From: Takakia lepidozioides
Lineage: Eukaryota > Streptophyta > Takakiopsida > Takakiales > Takakiaceae
Direction of reading: 5' to 3'
DNA length: 64,000 bases
NCBI GenBank assembly: GCA_030704615.1
Contig: CM060734.1
Location: 45,338,042 to 45,402,041 of the forward strand
How positions within the stretch are numbered: position 1 is the stretch's first letter; each line of letters opens with the position of its first letter. The notes beneath the pieces are model-generated. The model ran no database searches, was not told the origin of the DNA, and was given only the letters and a program-made list of their open reading frames with translations. This document shows positions 22,991-44,439 of the stretch, in pieces. The translations under genes and the position numbers were made by a program.

Positions 22991-23379
22991 GCAATAGGTG
23001 ATACTACAACAGTTTGACTTCTGTTTATCATTATATCTAGCTCTATGAGATTTTGCTTATCCTCTTTGGGATAGTTTTACCCATTTTGTACAGTCATCCC
23101 ACTTGGGTCTTTTTATAAAGCTATACAGGGAGTTCATTTGAATTACAGTCACCTTAAGGACTACATAGATGGGGATGCCCAACAAAACCCCAAATGTAAT
23201 GTCTAGTGAAAACCACGTTGTTTATATATATACATGGAAACAATAGTATTAATATAAACATTCTAAACCTTCTATTTAAAACACAAGTAAGCAAGCATAG
23301 TGCCGAGGAGTTTAGACGTTTAGCTATTTTTGAATCTTTCAAAAACAAAAACAAAAAAACTTTCATTTATTTAGAATTA

Positions 23380-23630
23380 TGGCTGTAAATGACGTGATAG
23401 CTGTGAAGTACGCGGTAGCCGGAAGGAGGGGGGTGGTGTACTTGAAAGATAGCTCAAGGTTTTCTTTTTAGGATATGAGTGTTGTGGCAATGTGCGGCCG
23501 CACTGACCAAGCGCAGTGATGATTGTCCAAGGGGTATAGGGCTCAACCTCGACTAGCCGCAAGGCCAAGTGGCTCTTAGTTATACCGGCCTCGGCCGGAG
23601 TCTTCTCTCTCTCCCAAGGGCAACTTTCCA
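23380..23630 (+). mobile_element. LINE 3' tail with TC-repeat end
   Basis: 23,570-23,620 reads AGTGGCTCTTAGTTATACCGG, then CCTCGGCCGGAGTCTTCTCT. The same string with few changes ends the truncated LINE at 55,099-55,622. It contains a G+C-rich hairpin (CCGGCctcGGCCGG) just before the TCTC tail. It is probably another 5'-truncated copy of that LINE; its 5' border is not defined. Confidence 0.5.
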
Positions 23631-23639
23631 CCCATGAGC

Positions 23640-25740
23640 CAAACTGAGAGGTTCATATTTTTCCCGTTTATGAATGGTAAGGGAGAGGAGTGGTCTTATC
23701 GGCAAAGTATATCTAATGTTTATAAATGTATAGATAGACCAGCTATTGGTGCTCTTGTACCCTACAAACGCACCGGTTCCCTATATCCGCTAATGGTTTT
23801 TCTTCAGTTTTCAAAACATGGGTCTTTTTGCATTGCTAGCAAACTCTTTATCGCCAAGTAAAACATGTGAATCCTATGACCGGGGTTAAAATTTATACAC
23901 TTCCTCAAGGACCGTTGGGTGTGCCCACGTGAGCATACTCACATGATACCAATCCCCAAAGCATAAGGGAGGGTACCTGTCTTTTGGGATTGTCGGCCAC
24001 ACCCCTAAAGAGCGGAACGTCATTGGGAAGGAACTTTCCACAACAAAAAAATATATTCAGTGAGGCATGTGCAGGCCGGGGTTGATTCCGGGAAATAATG
24101 TGCACCAGACGGGAAAAAAAACAAGGATAACGCCTCCCCAAGGAAGCGTAAATTATGGTGTCTCTTTGTCCCCCGGGGGCTAGTAAACACCCACCAAACA
24201 TTGATAGCGCACGTTGTTCATTACGTGGCCCGCCCTGCCCAAGCCGGTACCCACTGTCCCCTCCGGATGGATGTGGACGTGGATTCCATCCATTCCACGT
24301 CTGCGGATGTACAGCATCCGTCATCCGTCGGCGTGGAGTGCGGGGTAGGGCAGCGTCATCCATCCACGCCAGCCTATCCCCACCTGCTCTTCCGTTCCCA
24401 TCCGATTATCCATACGACAAGGTTCCTCTTCAGTCAATCTCCTTTTTTTACTCTATTACGAGGTGAATATATATGTGCCACCAGTAACAATACTGCTATA
24501 GAAAAGTAGACCTTTCATTTTTATTTTTAAAAGGAAAAAAATTCTACAAAGGACAATTTCGAATAATTTGGCGGTCATTTCCAGGTAGAAGTACATATAT
24601 TGTTTTTAAAAAAAACATGGGAGCAACAATGTACAATTCGAGCCGTTTACAGAAGAGGAGAAGACAAATTAAGTCTCTTTCATATGTCATAGAAGCATAG
24701 AGGAGACACCATCCCCAAACCCACGAACCCGTGCACGGTAGCCGGATTTGTGCCGGCCCTCAACCCCACTATCCAACTATTTGTATTTAAGAATGAAAAT
24801 AAAAGGGGACGGAGGCTGGAGCCCTCACTTATTAGCATTACAAAAGAGAACTAACCAAAAAAAAAAAAAAAAAAAAAAAAAACAGAGAGAGAGAGAAGCG
24901 CTAGCCTGGGTAAGTTAATGGCTCCTCCTTGTGAACGGTGACATTTACAATCGTAGCTTCCCGATCGTGGCTCTCTTTACCGGCCGACCCTTGGGCTTCA
25001 CAGCGCATGTGATCCATGCTCTACGCAAATAAATATCTTGTATACATAGAGGCCCCCCCTCAAAAGGCGTCATTTACGCTTCCTTTGCGTACATGTATGC
25101 TGGCCGTTACTCATTTTTAGTCATCTCTCTCTAGTCATGCGTTTTTAAAATGGACAGGTATAGTCTTACAACTCCTATTTTATGCGATTTGAGATTCCCC
25201 ATCACGGAACCTTGAAAATCCTGGACTCTACCTAAGAGCACACACAAAATGGGAGTGTGGAGACACCGGATTTTGACGGTTATGCTCCTTCCCAATTTGG
25301 ACGGTCGCTGGTGTTTTACACTGCGGAAACCAGCTCATATTTTCTCCCGCATCATTTTCATTTGCCGAAGTTGTCTTGGAACATTGACTTGTAACAAACT
25401 TGTCCATCTCGGGCCAAGGGCAAATAAACCCATACCCAACACTCCCAGTTGTAATTCACGAAAATGCGTCATTGTGCACATTAACGCCCTCAAAATTGAA
25501 AACTCATGGACTCAATTGGAATACTCAACCATTCTTCTCTTTTTTCAAAACAAGCGGATGGAGGTCCTTTACTGAAATTAGGACAGGGAGTCCTGGGTGT
25601 TCCCATTGCTAGTAAGTATCTCTTTTGACTCTGTCACGGTCTCCATCCACTTTTGCAAAAGAGAAAGTAAAGATTCTTTAACCGTCCAGTGAATGTACAG
25701 AGCCTACTCTGCTCAACACACAGGACATCGAGGGCCCAAT
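23640..25740. other. Intergenic DNA with poly(A) tract; no gene seen
   Basis: No supported coding region. A run of about 28 A lies at about 24856-24883, followed by (GA)n, and may be the tail of an unidentified retroposon. 24,245-24,370 is G+C rich with repeated GGATG/CATCC words but no recognised family. Confidence 0.3.
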
Positions 25741-25765
25741 GGACGGTCTGAAGGAACATGTTGAA

Positions 25766-25825
25766 GGATCGAACCCAAGATCATACATGATAGGTACTTT
25801 ACACCCGACCACTGGGCTACCTGCT
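25766..25825 (-). mobile_element. tRNA-like SINE head
   Basis: The minus strand reads GGTAGCCCAGTGGTCGGGTG (A box) and, about 30 nt later, GGGTTCGATCC (perfect B box). Spacing is near that of a tRNA, but no anticodon stem or acceptor stem can be paired, so this is a polymerase III-type SINE head and not a tRNA gene. Confidence 0.55.
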
Positions 25826-25829
25826 CAAG

Positions 25830-28368
25830 ATCTAGACAATGGGAAAGAGAGTAGATAAAAAGGGAGATCCAAGGATAAGCTAAAGTGTGATGGCAAACAT
25901 TCCAGAAGGTAACAACATAGGGGGGGGGGTCCACCGACACAACCAACGGTCCGATTACTCTGCAACTGCTGCTGTCAACGTCACAACAGTTTTAACCCTG
26001 CCTTGCTCCCTTTCATCCATTCGTCAACCGAATCCGTGCCTGACATGAACTTTTTGGCCGTGGGTCCTTCCCTCCCCACCGACCCTATAGTAACTTAAAA
26101 GCATGTAAAGCAATGCCTGAAAATTTGGTATGTAGAAATGGGGGCGTAGTATCATTTTGGCGTGTGGCGGTCGGTGGATAGCCAGTGCCCGCTCTAAGTT
26201 AGTTTGGGGGTTGGTAACTTGAATGTGAGCACGTGAGTGCATCCAAATGGAGGCGTGAGCACAAAAAACAGCAATACGGTACCCATGCTTGCCCGCGACT
26301 AGGGTCTCTTTTTTAATTTAACTTTGGTTAATTTATTTGAATTATTGAAGGGAAAAAAATTAAAACCCTTGATGCCTGTGGGCTGCCATAAGGCTTTGTA
26401 CCGTATATATTTTACAAATTGGTAGTCTGCCAAAAGAATAGGGAAACCAAAGTCACAAATACCAACACCATCCAAAACACACAATTAATCTCAAATAATT
26501 AATTCAATAATTTTTTTATTTTTTATTTTTTGAAGGAAACCTGGGAGCGACTGCTCACAATTCAGGCCTTTGAGGAGTTAATGTAGTAAAGTACACTGTG
26601 ACAGCAGTCGCCAGGAAAATAAATCGAGAGTCTAGACTTTCCAGTATTGTAACCAGTGTTTTTTTTTTCACTTTTCCAAAATCGCTGGCAGGGCGACATG
26701 TAGATTCTACCCAACGCCCATGTGGCGAGAATAACGAGGTGACAGAGCTGGAAAAGAGGCTATATTACAGATGTCATACTTTGACAGGGCCACGTAGGAA
26801 AAATCTGGCTCCTGGTATTTATCCTTTGGCGCTTTCTGGCGATTTTCTTGATTTTTAATCCCAGAATTCCTTAGTAAGAGTCGCTGACCCATTTTCCAGG
26901 TCGAAATCTGGCGATTATTCGCCAGACAAAAAAACACTGACTGTAACTTACTACTGTCAGATGACAACCTCACTTGATGTCAGGTTGATTTATTTCACTA
27001 ACAAAAATTTACAGGATTGATTGTTAAGGTAGGTCATTATCCAACAATTTCGTGGGCAAAACAAAATGAGCGGCGATTACTTTGGCATATTAGGGGCTAT
27101 CACCATCACACGATAGAAAATACAATAGTTACTCACTAGGCATGGTTTAAGGAATTGGGCCTTATAGAAAATTCCCTAAGCTCCAACTGTGTGACTTGTC
27201 CTCACCCGAGCAACCGTTTCGAAAAGTTTTGTAAGTATTTCATACGGTGTGAGGTTTTGCATCTTCTAAAAGGATTTCTTGTAAGTAATTTTCGATATAA
27301 GTTATCCTCTTACGCTTGCGTAAGCACGCCCACTAAAGCGTGACATGCTACCCACCCAACATGTGTAGTTTTAGGATTGAGGGCCCCACGAGGGCGCTAA
27401 CTCTTACAATCCCTAACTTAGGTTGTACATTCATTGGCTGGAGTCTGACCTATGCAGTACCTCCCTACAGGTAATATTTTCATGGTTCAGGAATGACCTG
27501 ATTGATGTTAGTTAGCCTACTTACCCCTCTAAACAAAGCACTGTGATGAAACTGTAAAGACAAAGGGTCAGGTGACCAAGTCTGTCACCTGGGGTTTCAC
27601 TATATGGTTCACCACATACTATATACCCTCCTGCAAGTGCCTAGCGAAGAAAAATTACCAGAATATGAGCCCTCACAATGGTATACAAGTTACAGTCCCA
27701 CGAGATGCAGGTGTCCGCCAGTTATAGGCATCACAATCTCTAAGTTACATTACGTCACTTACTGACACTCACTCACGCTTCTCCCCACCCTCACACACCC
27801 CGGATGGGCCCCAGCAGCCTGCAGTAGCACTGCAAGCCAAGCAGAAGATGCAGATGAAGATGCAGCAAGTGGGTAACTTAACTTAAGTTAGTAGGGGTCC
27901 ATTGGTGGGGAGGTGGTTGCTCACCTTCTTGACTGCGTGGAGGCAGTCAGACGGCAGCAGTGTGGCTGCATAGAGTTTTTAAAACTTGGACAGGGACCGA
28001 CACATTTGCTAGCTGTGCCGCTTTAGTAGGTTATGATGTTGGTACAAGTCAAAATGGATAGGAAGGAGAGTGTGTGAAGATTGATGAGGGGTGGAATTGG
28101 TTGACCAGTTGCACAGACTGGGCCCCCGTGTAGGAAGACTGGGTTGATTGTCTGAAGTGCGGTTGGATAACCATGAGGGTCAGCTTGCCTTCGTGTCTTC
28201 CTTGCCTTCTCTCTGTCGCTACTTAATTGTCATGGGTTGTGGACAACTTCAATCGACCTGACCTGCTTCGTAACGGAATCTGTCTCTAGCAACTACCGAC
28301 CACTGCTCCAGTGTGTGAGAGAGAGGAGAGAGGTCGGGGGAGAAGGGGGGGAACGGGAGAGCGGCAGA
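25830..28368. other. Intergenic DNA upstream of the GH1 gene
   Basis: No supported gene. 27,795-27,875 is a polar-coding-like stretch (CAGCAGCC, GCAGATGAAGATGCAG) of unknown meaning. A run of purine-rich sequence (28,318-28,365) immediately precedes the GH1 start codon and is probably its 5' UTR. Confidence 0.3.
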
Positions 28369-36486
<8,118 letters not shown>

Positions 36487-38115
36487 ATTATGTTGACCCT
36501 GTACTAATGCCAGGAGTGAAACCCACCACCACACTTCCCACTTCTCTTTTGTGGGACTTTTCCATGATGGCCTGTACGTAAGTATTTGACCATCCACGGC
36601 CATGGAAATGTTTGCCATTCATTTATTTTCTTCTGATCAATTGAGATCCTACAAGAATTGGACTTGATTGTATGAGAATTAGTGGAATTCTATAGCTGAA
36701 ACATTCATCTGTGCATGTGTTATACACAAGATTGCAGTATGACCAAAAGACTGTTCTGTGAGAACAATGTACATGATATGAAATCCAAGATTTATTGAAA
36801 GGAGGTACTCTTTTGAAGCATTTTTTTGGTTGACAGCTGTTCCTCCTGGACTCTGGAATTACTTCACTGGAGTCTCTCCCTGGCAGGGAGAGATGTGCAC
36901 AGGACTGATTCCCTGCCAAGCAGAACCGTCCGGAAACAAATTGCAGCCTATGGGAAATTGAAGAAATAATAAACTGTACTTGTCTTGTATACAAAATGAG
37001 AACACAGGTATCGGTGGCAGAAATGTGGATGCAAGCTACTATTAGCTTGGTTAACCCCAAGGTGTCCATTTTCCTTTCCCAGTTTGTTGGTCCTACCTAT
37101 AGTCCTTCGACCTCAAATCATAGGTTGCCAAAGGGAACGTTGTTAATATTGTGGATGCAAGGTGTTAATATTATGAATGCAAGGTGGGTGCAAAGGAGCA
37201 ACACCAGAACTCCCCACCACATTTTTAGAAGAACATCCCTTTTGGCAAATTAAACTGACTGATCTATCCACCAGCTATGGCAAGACAAAGCCATCAAAAA
37301 CTGATTGTAATTGAAAGAACTGGCTTCGCAGGCCAGGAAGAGAAAGCTCGGTAAGGCTAATGTAAGATCATAGCCAATATAGTGTTCCCTGTACTTGCAT
37401 GACAATGACAGCATTACAGAGAGATTATACAGCTTCAGGACATTTAAGTTAGCTAAACCCATTGTAAAAGGAGACTCCCAGTAGAAATGATCTGATCATC
37501 CCATGTGTAAGAGCAGCTTAGCTAAGTGCAATAAGAGAACGTACTTGTACTTGGCAATGTTTGGCAAAGGTAACAGGTCCTGGTCACAAGCTATGGTTGT
37601 AGTCAATAACAAGGGCCCACTGCCAGTGGGCTGCAGAGGACCATTTCCCTGTGGAATCCAAAACGCTGTTTGAGCTGCATCTTTGAGCTTTCCACTCTGC
37701 TCAATGGGCCCATTGTTTCCAGTTACTCACAACTGCAAACAAAATAGCACGGGGAAAAACGTCTCTAGTTGGCTAAACTTTCCTCCTCTTGGCAGCAAGA
37801 GCTTCTCTGGGACGCTCTTCCTCTATATCTCGCTCTCGATTTTTGTACACCTCTGCCAACAATGCCAACAAGTGAGAAAACTACAACAATGGCAAAAATT
37901 CAGCACAATATACTTGTCCCAGATTCCAAACCCTTAAGACTGTCGATGATAATTTGGAAGGATACAAGACAGGCAAATGGCAATGTATGCTTCTCTGGCC
38001 CTTGCAAATGCCCCTGCACTGCTATTTCGAAACAAATCTGTCTTCATTTGAGCTCAGATCTTTTAAGCATACATTGCCATGAAATCTAAAGCTTCCATCC
38101 ATTGCACTGAAGCTC
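36487..38115. other. Convergent intergenic region between GH1 and the BTB gene
   Basis: It holds the 3' ends of two convergent genes. No additional coding region or structured repeat is supported. Confidence 0.35.
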
Positions 38116-41100
38116 TCAACTCTCACACTCACCTGAAGATGGTGCACAGATCTTCTTGCGTTTGAGCCGTTTTACAACCCCATCGTACAGTGCCATCACT
38201 ACATCAGGACACTTTCTTGAGAAAGTGTAATAGCCATCCAGTGAGGACACATCATCTATCTCTCTTGCAGCGTAATCAAGCACACCTTCTTTGACAACCT
38301 CAGAATTGTTTGTCCAACCGACAACATAGGTTATTAACACTTCATTTGGGGTGAGGGATCTCAGGATCTGTTCCTCACAAATTGCTTTCAATGCTTTCAC
38401 CCCATACTTGTCTGCAACTTGCAAGAGCTCAACTGAGTGGCTTTCCAATGTGGGGTCAGTCACAGAGGCTGTGTAGAAGAAGAGCACAAATGCCTCCAGA
38501 GTTGCGTAACTCATGTCCATCTTCACCATTCTTGAACCTGTTTCCTCAGTTGTATTGCTGAACATGGCCTTGAATGCTTCTGACTGGCCTACCTAGACCA
38601 CCTCCAACAATCGAAGGTGTAAGAATTAAAACTAGAAGAAATGAGGATTATGATCTCCCCGTAGAATGCATTAGTGGAGAATAAATGTAGATAGTCAGTA
38701 CGCAAGGACTCTTGAGTCGAATCTATAGGCTTGTACAGTGATTATATGGTGGCCCTCTTAAGATTGAATCTTTAAAGTCATGCTTGACACCAGGTTTTTG
38801 GTTTGAGGCGGAAAGCATAGAGAATGTCTATCACCTCAAAAATTGCCTGGACTCCAAGGTGACATTGAATGGCTGACCCTTAGCCTACCAGCTGGATTCA
38901 CTCGGGAGTTGTACAAATGCCTGTAATGAGATCGATTGTCTAAGCCAATTACCATCCTTGACGGTTTAGAACTACTCACCAAAACAGCTTTGTGCGCATA
39001 GGCCTTCCGCCCATCCCTTGCTTGAAATACTATGTCCGTGTGTGGTGGTGGTAGCATGTGAGGGTCCTGACCACATTGTATCTCCTTGCCCTGCAGCTTC
39101 CGCTCTATATCTGTGACCAAATCCTTGGTCTTCTCTAGCTCGTCAACCAGAGCACGGTGTTTCTCATACGCATCTCTGCAATGTGCGTTTTGTTTACAAG
39201 AATCGCAACATACGATTTCTTTGTATGTAGTTGGCCCAGAACCTTCACAGACAACTTCTCGATCCTCACAAAATGTACAGATTTCCCGCCTACTTGCTTG
39301 CAGAACCATAGCCTGGTCAGCAGTGCCTGAGGACTAGAGGTTAAGACAATTTTCAGTACAAGTGAGATGCAAACCCCAGCCTTTGATAAGAGCAACCTAA
39401 CGACTAAACCTAAATGTTGCCTTGCTAAGTAAGAGATCTATAAACCAAAAAGATCCTTTAGCCAGGGAGACAATAACAAGGAAGGTTACTTCTGGAAGTT
39501 TGCCAGTCTTGTTTTCTGAGAGCTTCTGTTTTGGCCATTGGAGGGTATTAAACCTCTTTTGTTGGTTTGTTAACTAGGTTGGATGAGGTGGTTTAATTAG
39601 ATTATAATTATAAGACGGTGGTTTAATAACTAGGTTGGTTGAGGTGGTTAGTACTAAAAGCTTGAGCTTCATGTTTTCCAAGGGCTTAGGTTGTCTTTGG
39701 AGGACTTAAGAGGTTCAAAGTATGACTTCAAAATAGGCATACTATTAGAGGAAAGGATTTAAAATTCTTGTCCCTGTATTCCAAGGTCGTCTTCCTGATG
39801 TACCATTCTGCATAGTATGGTAACCTGTTTCATATGAACAAATCTACACACGATGGTTCTAGTGGTCGTTTTTGTCAAACCTTTTTCCAAACATTGAAAA
39901 ACAGGTAGCTTAAGATGTTATGAAGACCGGACAAGGGACACCTCATGTAATTGTGCTATTGTCATGACTTTGTAAGCAGACAGAGACAGCAGATACAGAT
40001 ATTGTAAGAACTCCTATCCTCATTAACTAGAGAATGTACCTATGAGACGTTGTTTGCCAATGCATACTAGAGAGAACTCAAAGATGATTACCTGCAACTT
40101 TTTGTACACCTCAGTCTCCAGAGCCAGTGCTTCAGACCAAACAATTAGCCGCTGAGTACATTTGTCGACTTCCCCTGACACAATCCGCTGCATTGCACGT
40201 TCACGAATTCCCTCTAAGTCAGGGTCGAACCTGTGCGTGCACACAACACAAAATTGGTATCTAAGTACAAATGGTGCAGGCATGAATGAAACGATCAAAC
40301 TACACATAAACGATTAGGCACGTTAACATCCCACTAGTAGCATGGCAAAAGGACTGTCATGTGGCATACCTTATCTGTGATGCAGCATCTCTACTGCCTG
40401 TGATGCGCTTACTAATCTTAATGGGTACCCCAGCTTGTGTGAGCCTGCATGCCAACGTCATATTAGAGTGATAGAGCTTCCCATATTGCCATTCTGCAGT
40501 TTAAATTACTCTGAGTTGGTGTCATGATATGAAGCAATTTGACAAATACATCAGCACGGGACACAACATTACCTTGTAAGGGCAGTTGTGCGCCCAGTCT
40601 TGTTAGAGTACCTTCCTTCTAGGCCAGCATCCTTTGTCATTGTCTTCACCCACGCAGTGATAGCTTTTAGTCCCACAGGCGATCGGGTGTACCACTGCAC
40701 AATTTTACAACCACAAGTTGAACTCACACACATTGAAAAATGTTGAAGATTTGTAGAAAGGAACAGAAAAAGAAACAAAATCACCTTCCAAATTTAATAG
40801 GTATCATTTCACTTCTGGAAGAGACAAGAATATCAAAGAGCTAAAGAAGAAAATTGAAACATGCCACATCTTTTGAGGTTGGATTCTTGGTGTCTGTGAG
40901 GAAAAATGGATGTGGAGGCAGTTCTTCATCTGCCCATTTCGCTCTGTGCTGTGCCATGATTTTGTACGTTGAGACAACATCCGCAATGTAACATGTCACA
41001 GGGCGGCGAAGCTTCTCAGCCTGGCCATGCTGAAGGTCGGTCTTAAAATTCTTACTGCTTCTTTCATCATACCTGCTTGCAAGGTGACCAACTTCAATGG

Positions 41101-42437
41101 CACCATGTGAATTAACAAATAATACGGAAACAAGTCATCCTATCCTAGTAGGACCAATATGTAATCCAACAGACTACGAAAACATTAAGGATTCCATTTC
41201 CCATACAAGAGCTCGTGTCTACAGCAGATATACAGAAAAATTGACCTAACTTCGAACTACATACCTTAAAAATTCACCAAATTGGTCCTTCCCTAGAGTG
41301 AAATCTACATCCTTGACTTCATGCAGCTCAGCAGGACCTCGGATGAAGAAGTTTCTGGTGCAGAAATATGCAAACCGCATAGAAGCCCCCTTGCCAGAAG
41401 TAGGCTTATAATAAGATAGTGACAGCAGGGAAAGCTCATCGGAAATGGTCAAGACATCAATTTTCTTTCGTCTCTTCCCTAATCCAAGCTTCCCAGCAGC
41501 CACCATGGATTCGTTGGCAGCTAATTGTGCCTTCCTGAATCTGGCATCTGATATGATGCTAAAGGGCGGCTCCGTAACCCCTGTTTGCACAATGTGAGCT
41601 TCTTGATGAGTGCGAATAATTCGACCAACCGTCCTGAGCAGTCTTCCAGTGCTGCGTATCGAAACACATCCAATCAGATGGTAACACATGATCAATCGCG
41701 CACGAATTTCACAATTACATGTGCACGTACATATGATATAGCTTGAACAGTCTGGTTACCACTACAGATAGGAATATGACGGAAAAGGGGTTTCAAAAGT
41801 TCCACATTTACGTCTCAGGCGGGTACATTGTCCCATCTTGCTTCCGAACTTCGCGAAAGAAAGTCCCGAGCAAATCAGCCAGTCCTTGCATGTCTTGCTC
41901 ACTCATTTCTTCTATAGATTCATCGGTAGATATCTTGGAAAAGGACCGCCATGCATCAAATCTGGCTCGAGCCCAGGTCTCGGAGCTCTTGTTCCATCTG
42001 CGGCTCCCTTTGGACACATTTGGAGACTCCATGTCATCAATCGGACGAACACAAAGCTCAACTCGCTCAGCCGTGCCATCCGACACAATGTCTTCGTCAT
42101 CAGACTCGTCATCATCAGAGGGGGCAGCATCACCATGGCTATCACAGGGACCCATGCTGTTGGTATCAACCCCTGGTGTCATTCCAGGACCTTCATTTTC
42201 CGACTCGTCCGCCTCCGAGAAATCTTGGTGCAAGGGAGATGGCTGCGAAGCCGTAAAGATATGCGATGGCACAGTTGGAAAAGCCGATTGATCACCAGCA
42301 TTCGGTAGAGATGATTTGTTTGCAGCCAAGGTTCCACGAGAAACCAGTGACGCAGGCGATGGTGAAAGCATTGAACTGAGGCCAAGTGAAAATGTCGTGC
42401 CACCAGGCGAGCTCAATTCCCCTACAGAATCTGCCAT
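38116..42437 (-). CDS. Crypton-derived recombinase-like domain (DUF3504) fused to a BTB domain
   Basis: Exons, minus strand: 42437-41812, 41651-41265, 41072-40868, 40694-40573, 40444-40370, 40230-40092, 39333-38980, 38592-38116. Phases join to 794 aa. Residues 1-145 are Ser/Pro-rich with an acidic run (108-117). About 146-475 is DUF3504-like, as in animal QRICH1/ZMYM/KCTD1: FFREVRKQDGTMYPPET, NFFIRGPAELHEV, DERSSKNFK, WYTRSPVGLK, then AGLEGRYSNKTGR and LTQAGVPIKISKR. Of the recombinase residues, Arg I seems kept, HxxR reads K438-x-x-R441, the second His is S464, and no Tyr follows, so it is probably not catalytic. 537-570 is a cysteine cluster (CTFC, VCCDSC, HC), then a coiled coil, then BTB 617-745 (DIVFQARDGRKAYAHKAVL, AFKAMFSN). 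The Cys-coil-BTB part resembles Arabidopsis At4g08455. Inferred role: a nuclear adaptor, perhaps for a CUL3 ligase. Confidence 0.85.
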
Positions 42438-44439
42438 CTGACAATTGTAACAACGGATACATAATCAATCAATCTGTAATAATTCATCTGAATCCATAAT
42501 CGGAGAGGGAAGGGCCACTATCAAGGTACAAACGCCAAGGCCCCTACTGAGAAATACATGAACAAGATGTCCAAGGAAGGAAGTTTGTGAAAGCACAAAA
42601 GCCAACAGATCTGTGATTTGGTGACAAACCAGATCTGATGTGCAGTGCTGGAGTTCAGAAGATGACCACGGAAACAGCTAGCGCAGCCTTAATTTGCGAC
42701 ATCGCCTCATTAAGGGAAAATGCAAGAAACCACAAACACCGCGAGATTGAAGAACCAGAAGCGCCTGCTCTTACTGCAAAACCTTTGGCAAAAACCTCTA
42801 CGAAACCTCACAGAAATACTCGGAACTAATTTCTGCCATCACAACTTCGTAATCCACACCTTCACACACAGAAACGAGTCGCACAGTGGAGACTCGACGT
42901 ACTCCCAGTGCCGTTCAGGTGCGACCACGAAGCAGAACAGTGTAGGGAGACGTGTCACCGCGTCTATTCTTACCGACCATTGTTTCTGGAACTGCCTCCC
43001 TCCTGAAGGCCTTTCCATTTATTTATTTGTTTGATTTATAGAGAGGGAAAGTAGTTCTGCTTGTAATGCGGTGCTAGGAAAGCTGGTAGGGTTGGAACAG
43101 GCGTGGAGGCGGGGTTACAGTGCGGACTGAGATACGGGTGGCCCCCGCACGCAGAACGTGCAGCGCAACGTGGCCTGGCGACCGCACGTTAGGCGGAATC
43201 TGATAGCAGCAGTATTCTCTTCGTCTCGCCATGAAGATTCGCGTGACCTTGTCTCGCAAGCTGCACACACCTTGTCTGCATGGCCTCTTCCCCGTGAGAT
43301 TCCAAGATCTGCTTGTTAAGGATGTTTGAGCTGTGTACACCTTCTCTCTTTGACCTCTTCGTCATGGATTTCATTTGGCTAAAGTATGGAAGTAACAGAC
43401 CCGCCATGTTCCAGAACGACACAGCCGCCTCTTTGACAGGGAAGACCCTCGATCTACCAAGAATGTGCTTATGAAACTTAATGCTATTTGGCAGATTGTC
43501 CACTTCCACGAGCTTTACTATTATTCTCATCCTCTGACATTGTTGAAGGGGTGCAAGGCAACAGTTTTGAGCAAGCTATCGATCGAGGGTGCGAGAAGAA
43601 TGACGGTATAGAAGGATACAAGTGCATATATGACTGGACTCGAGAATTGCAGTTGTCCATCCGCATCAGTCACAGTGTGAACGTGAGGAGGGTCCATTAA
43701 ATCTAGCGATTCCTCACCCCCTCTCTCCTACATACATCTACCCCTCTCTTCTCTCGACCGAGTTGATGAAGTTGCATCCTCCTTATGGGTAGGTTCCTGT
43801 TGTCGTTTTACTTTGTCGACAACAACCTTGTTGATATCCTCGCAATGCAAGCACCGGTGTTGTCGAAGAAGCTTAGCCACAGCCCGCATACGATTTAGAA
43901 GAGCGTCGTGTGTTTGAAAGGCTAGAGTCTGGAGTCGCTGTACAGAAAACAGGATGCCTGGAAGTTGGCACACGATGGTGTGCGCAACGGTCTCCCAACA
44001 CTTCACCAGCTCGATTTTTTCCGCACCAAGATAACTGATAGCCTCTTTCAGGTGGGCCTGCTTCCAAGCCACTCCAGCCTTTCAAACATTACACACAGAA
44101 CGCTCTCTTCTAGGCATGTTGTATCTGGGGTATCGCTGAGCTGCATCGACAACACCGTTGCCTACATTGCGATCTTGAGAAAGAAAGTAAGAAAAAGACA
44201 TTATGTCGCAGTTCTTCGAATTCAAGCAAGGTCTCGCAACGGTACACAACAGCCCAGTGCACAAAAAGCGCGGCTTTATCGCTAATGTTATGGAAGTCGT
44301 GGTCTGGTCAAGTGTACAGGACGTTATGAGAGTTGTGATGGTGTGCACCAAGCTGACGACTCCATACCTTTTGTGGCTGCACAGTGAGTGAGGACTGCAG
44401 AATTGAGAGCCAGACGCATCCGACCTAGATGTCATCACC
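42438..44439. other. Upstream region of the BTB gene; no supported gene
   Basis: It contains the promoter side of the minus-strand BTB gene. A 114-residue minus frame at 44072-43728 (MAWKQAHLKEAISYLG...) has no motif I recognise and may be chance. No TATA box can be assigned with confidence. Confidence 0.3.

Noticed and set aside
23470-23640. R2-like LINE 3' end continuing to the TC tail at 23.6 kb
   Set aside because: The TC-tail sequence matches the other LINE at 55.1-55.6 kb and about 400 bp of unrelated sequence separates it from the R2-like ORF; linkage is unproven.
25766-25825. tRNA gene on the minus strand
   Set aside because: Good A and B boxes but no pairable acceptor or anticodon stem; fits a SINE head.
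39135-39395. Minus-strand frame overlapping BTB-gene exon 7 (SKAGVCISL...)
   Set aside because: Different frame from the Cys-cluster exon; it results from reading through the intron.
41743-42308. Plus-strand frames of up to 182 residues opposite BTB-gene exon 1
   Set aside because: They mirror the coding exon on the other strand and have no motif of their own.
43728-44072. 114-residue minus frame as a small gene
   Set aside because: No start context, splice logic or motif; overlapping frames are equally open.
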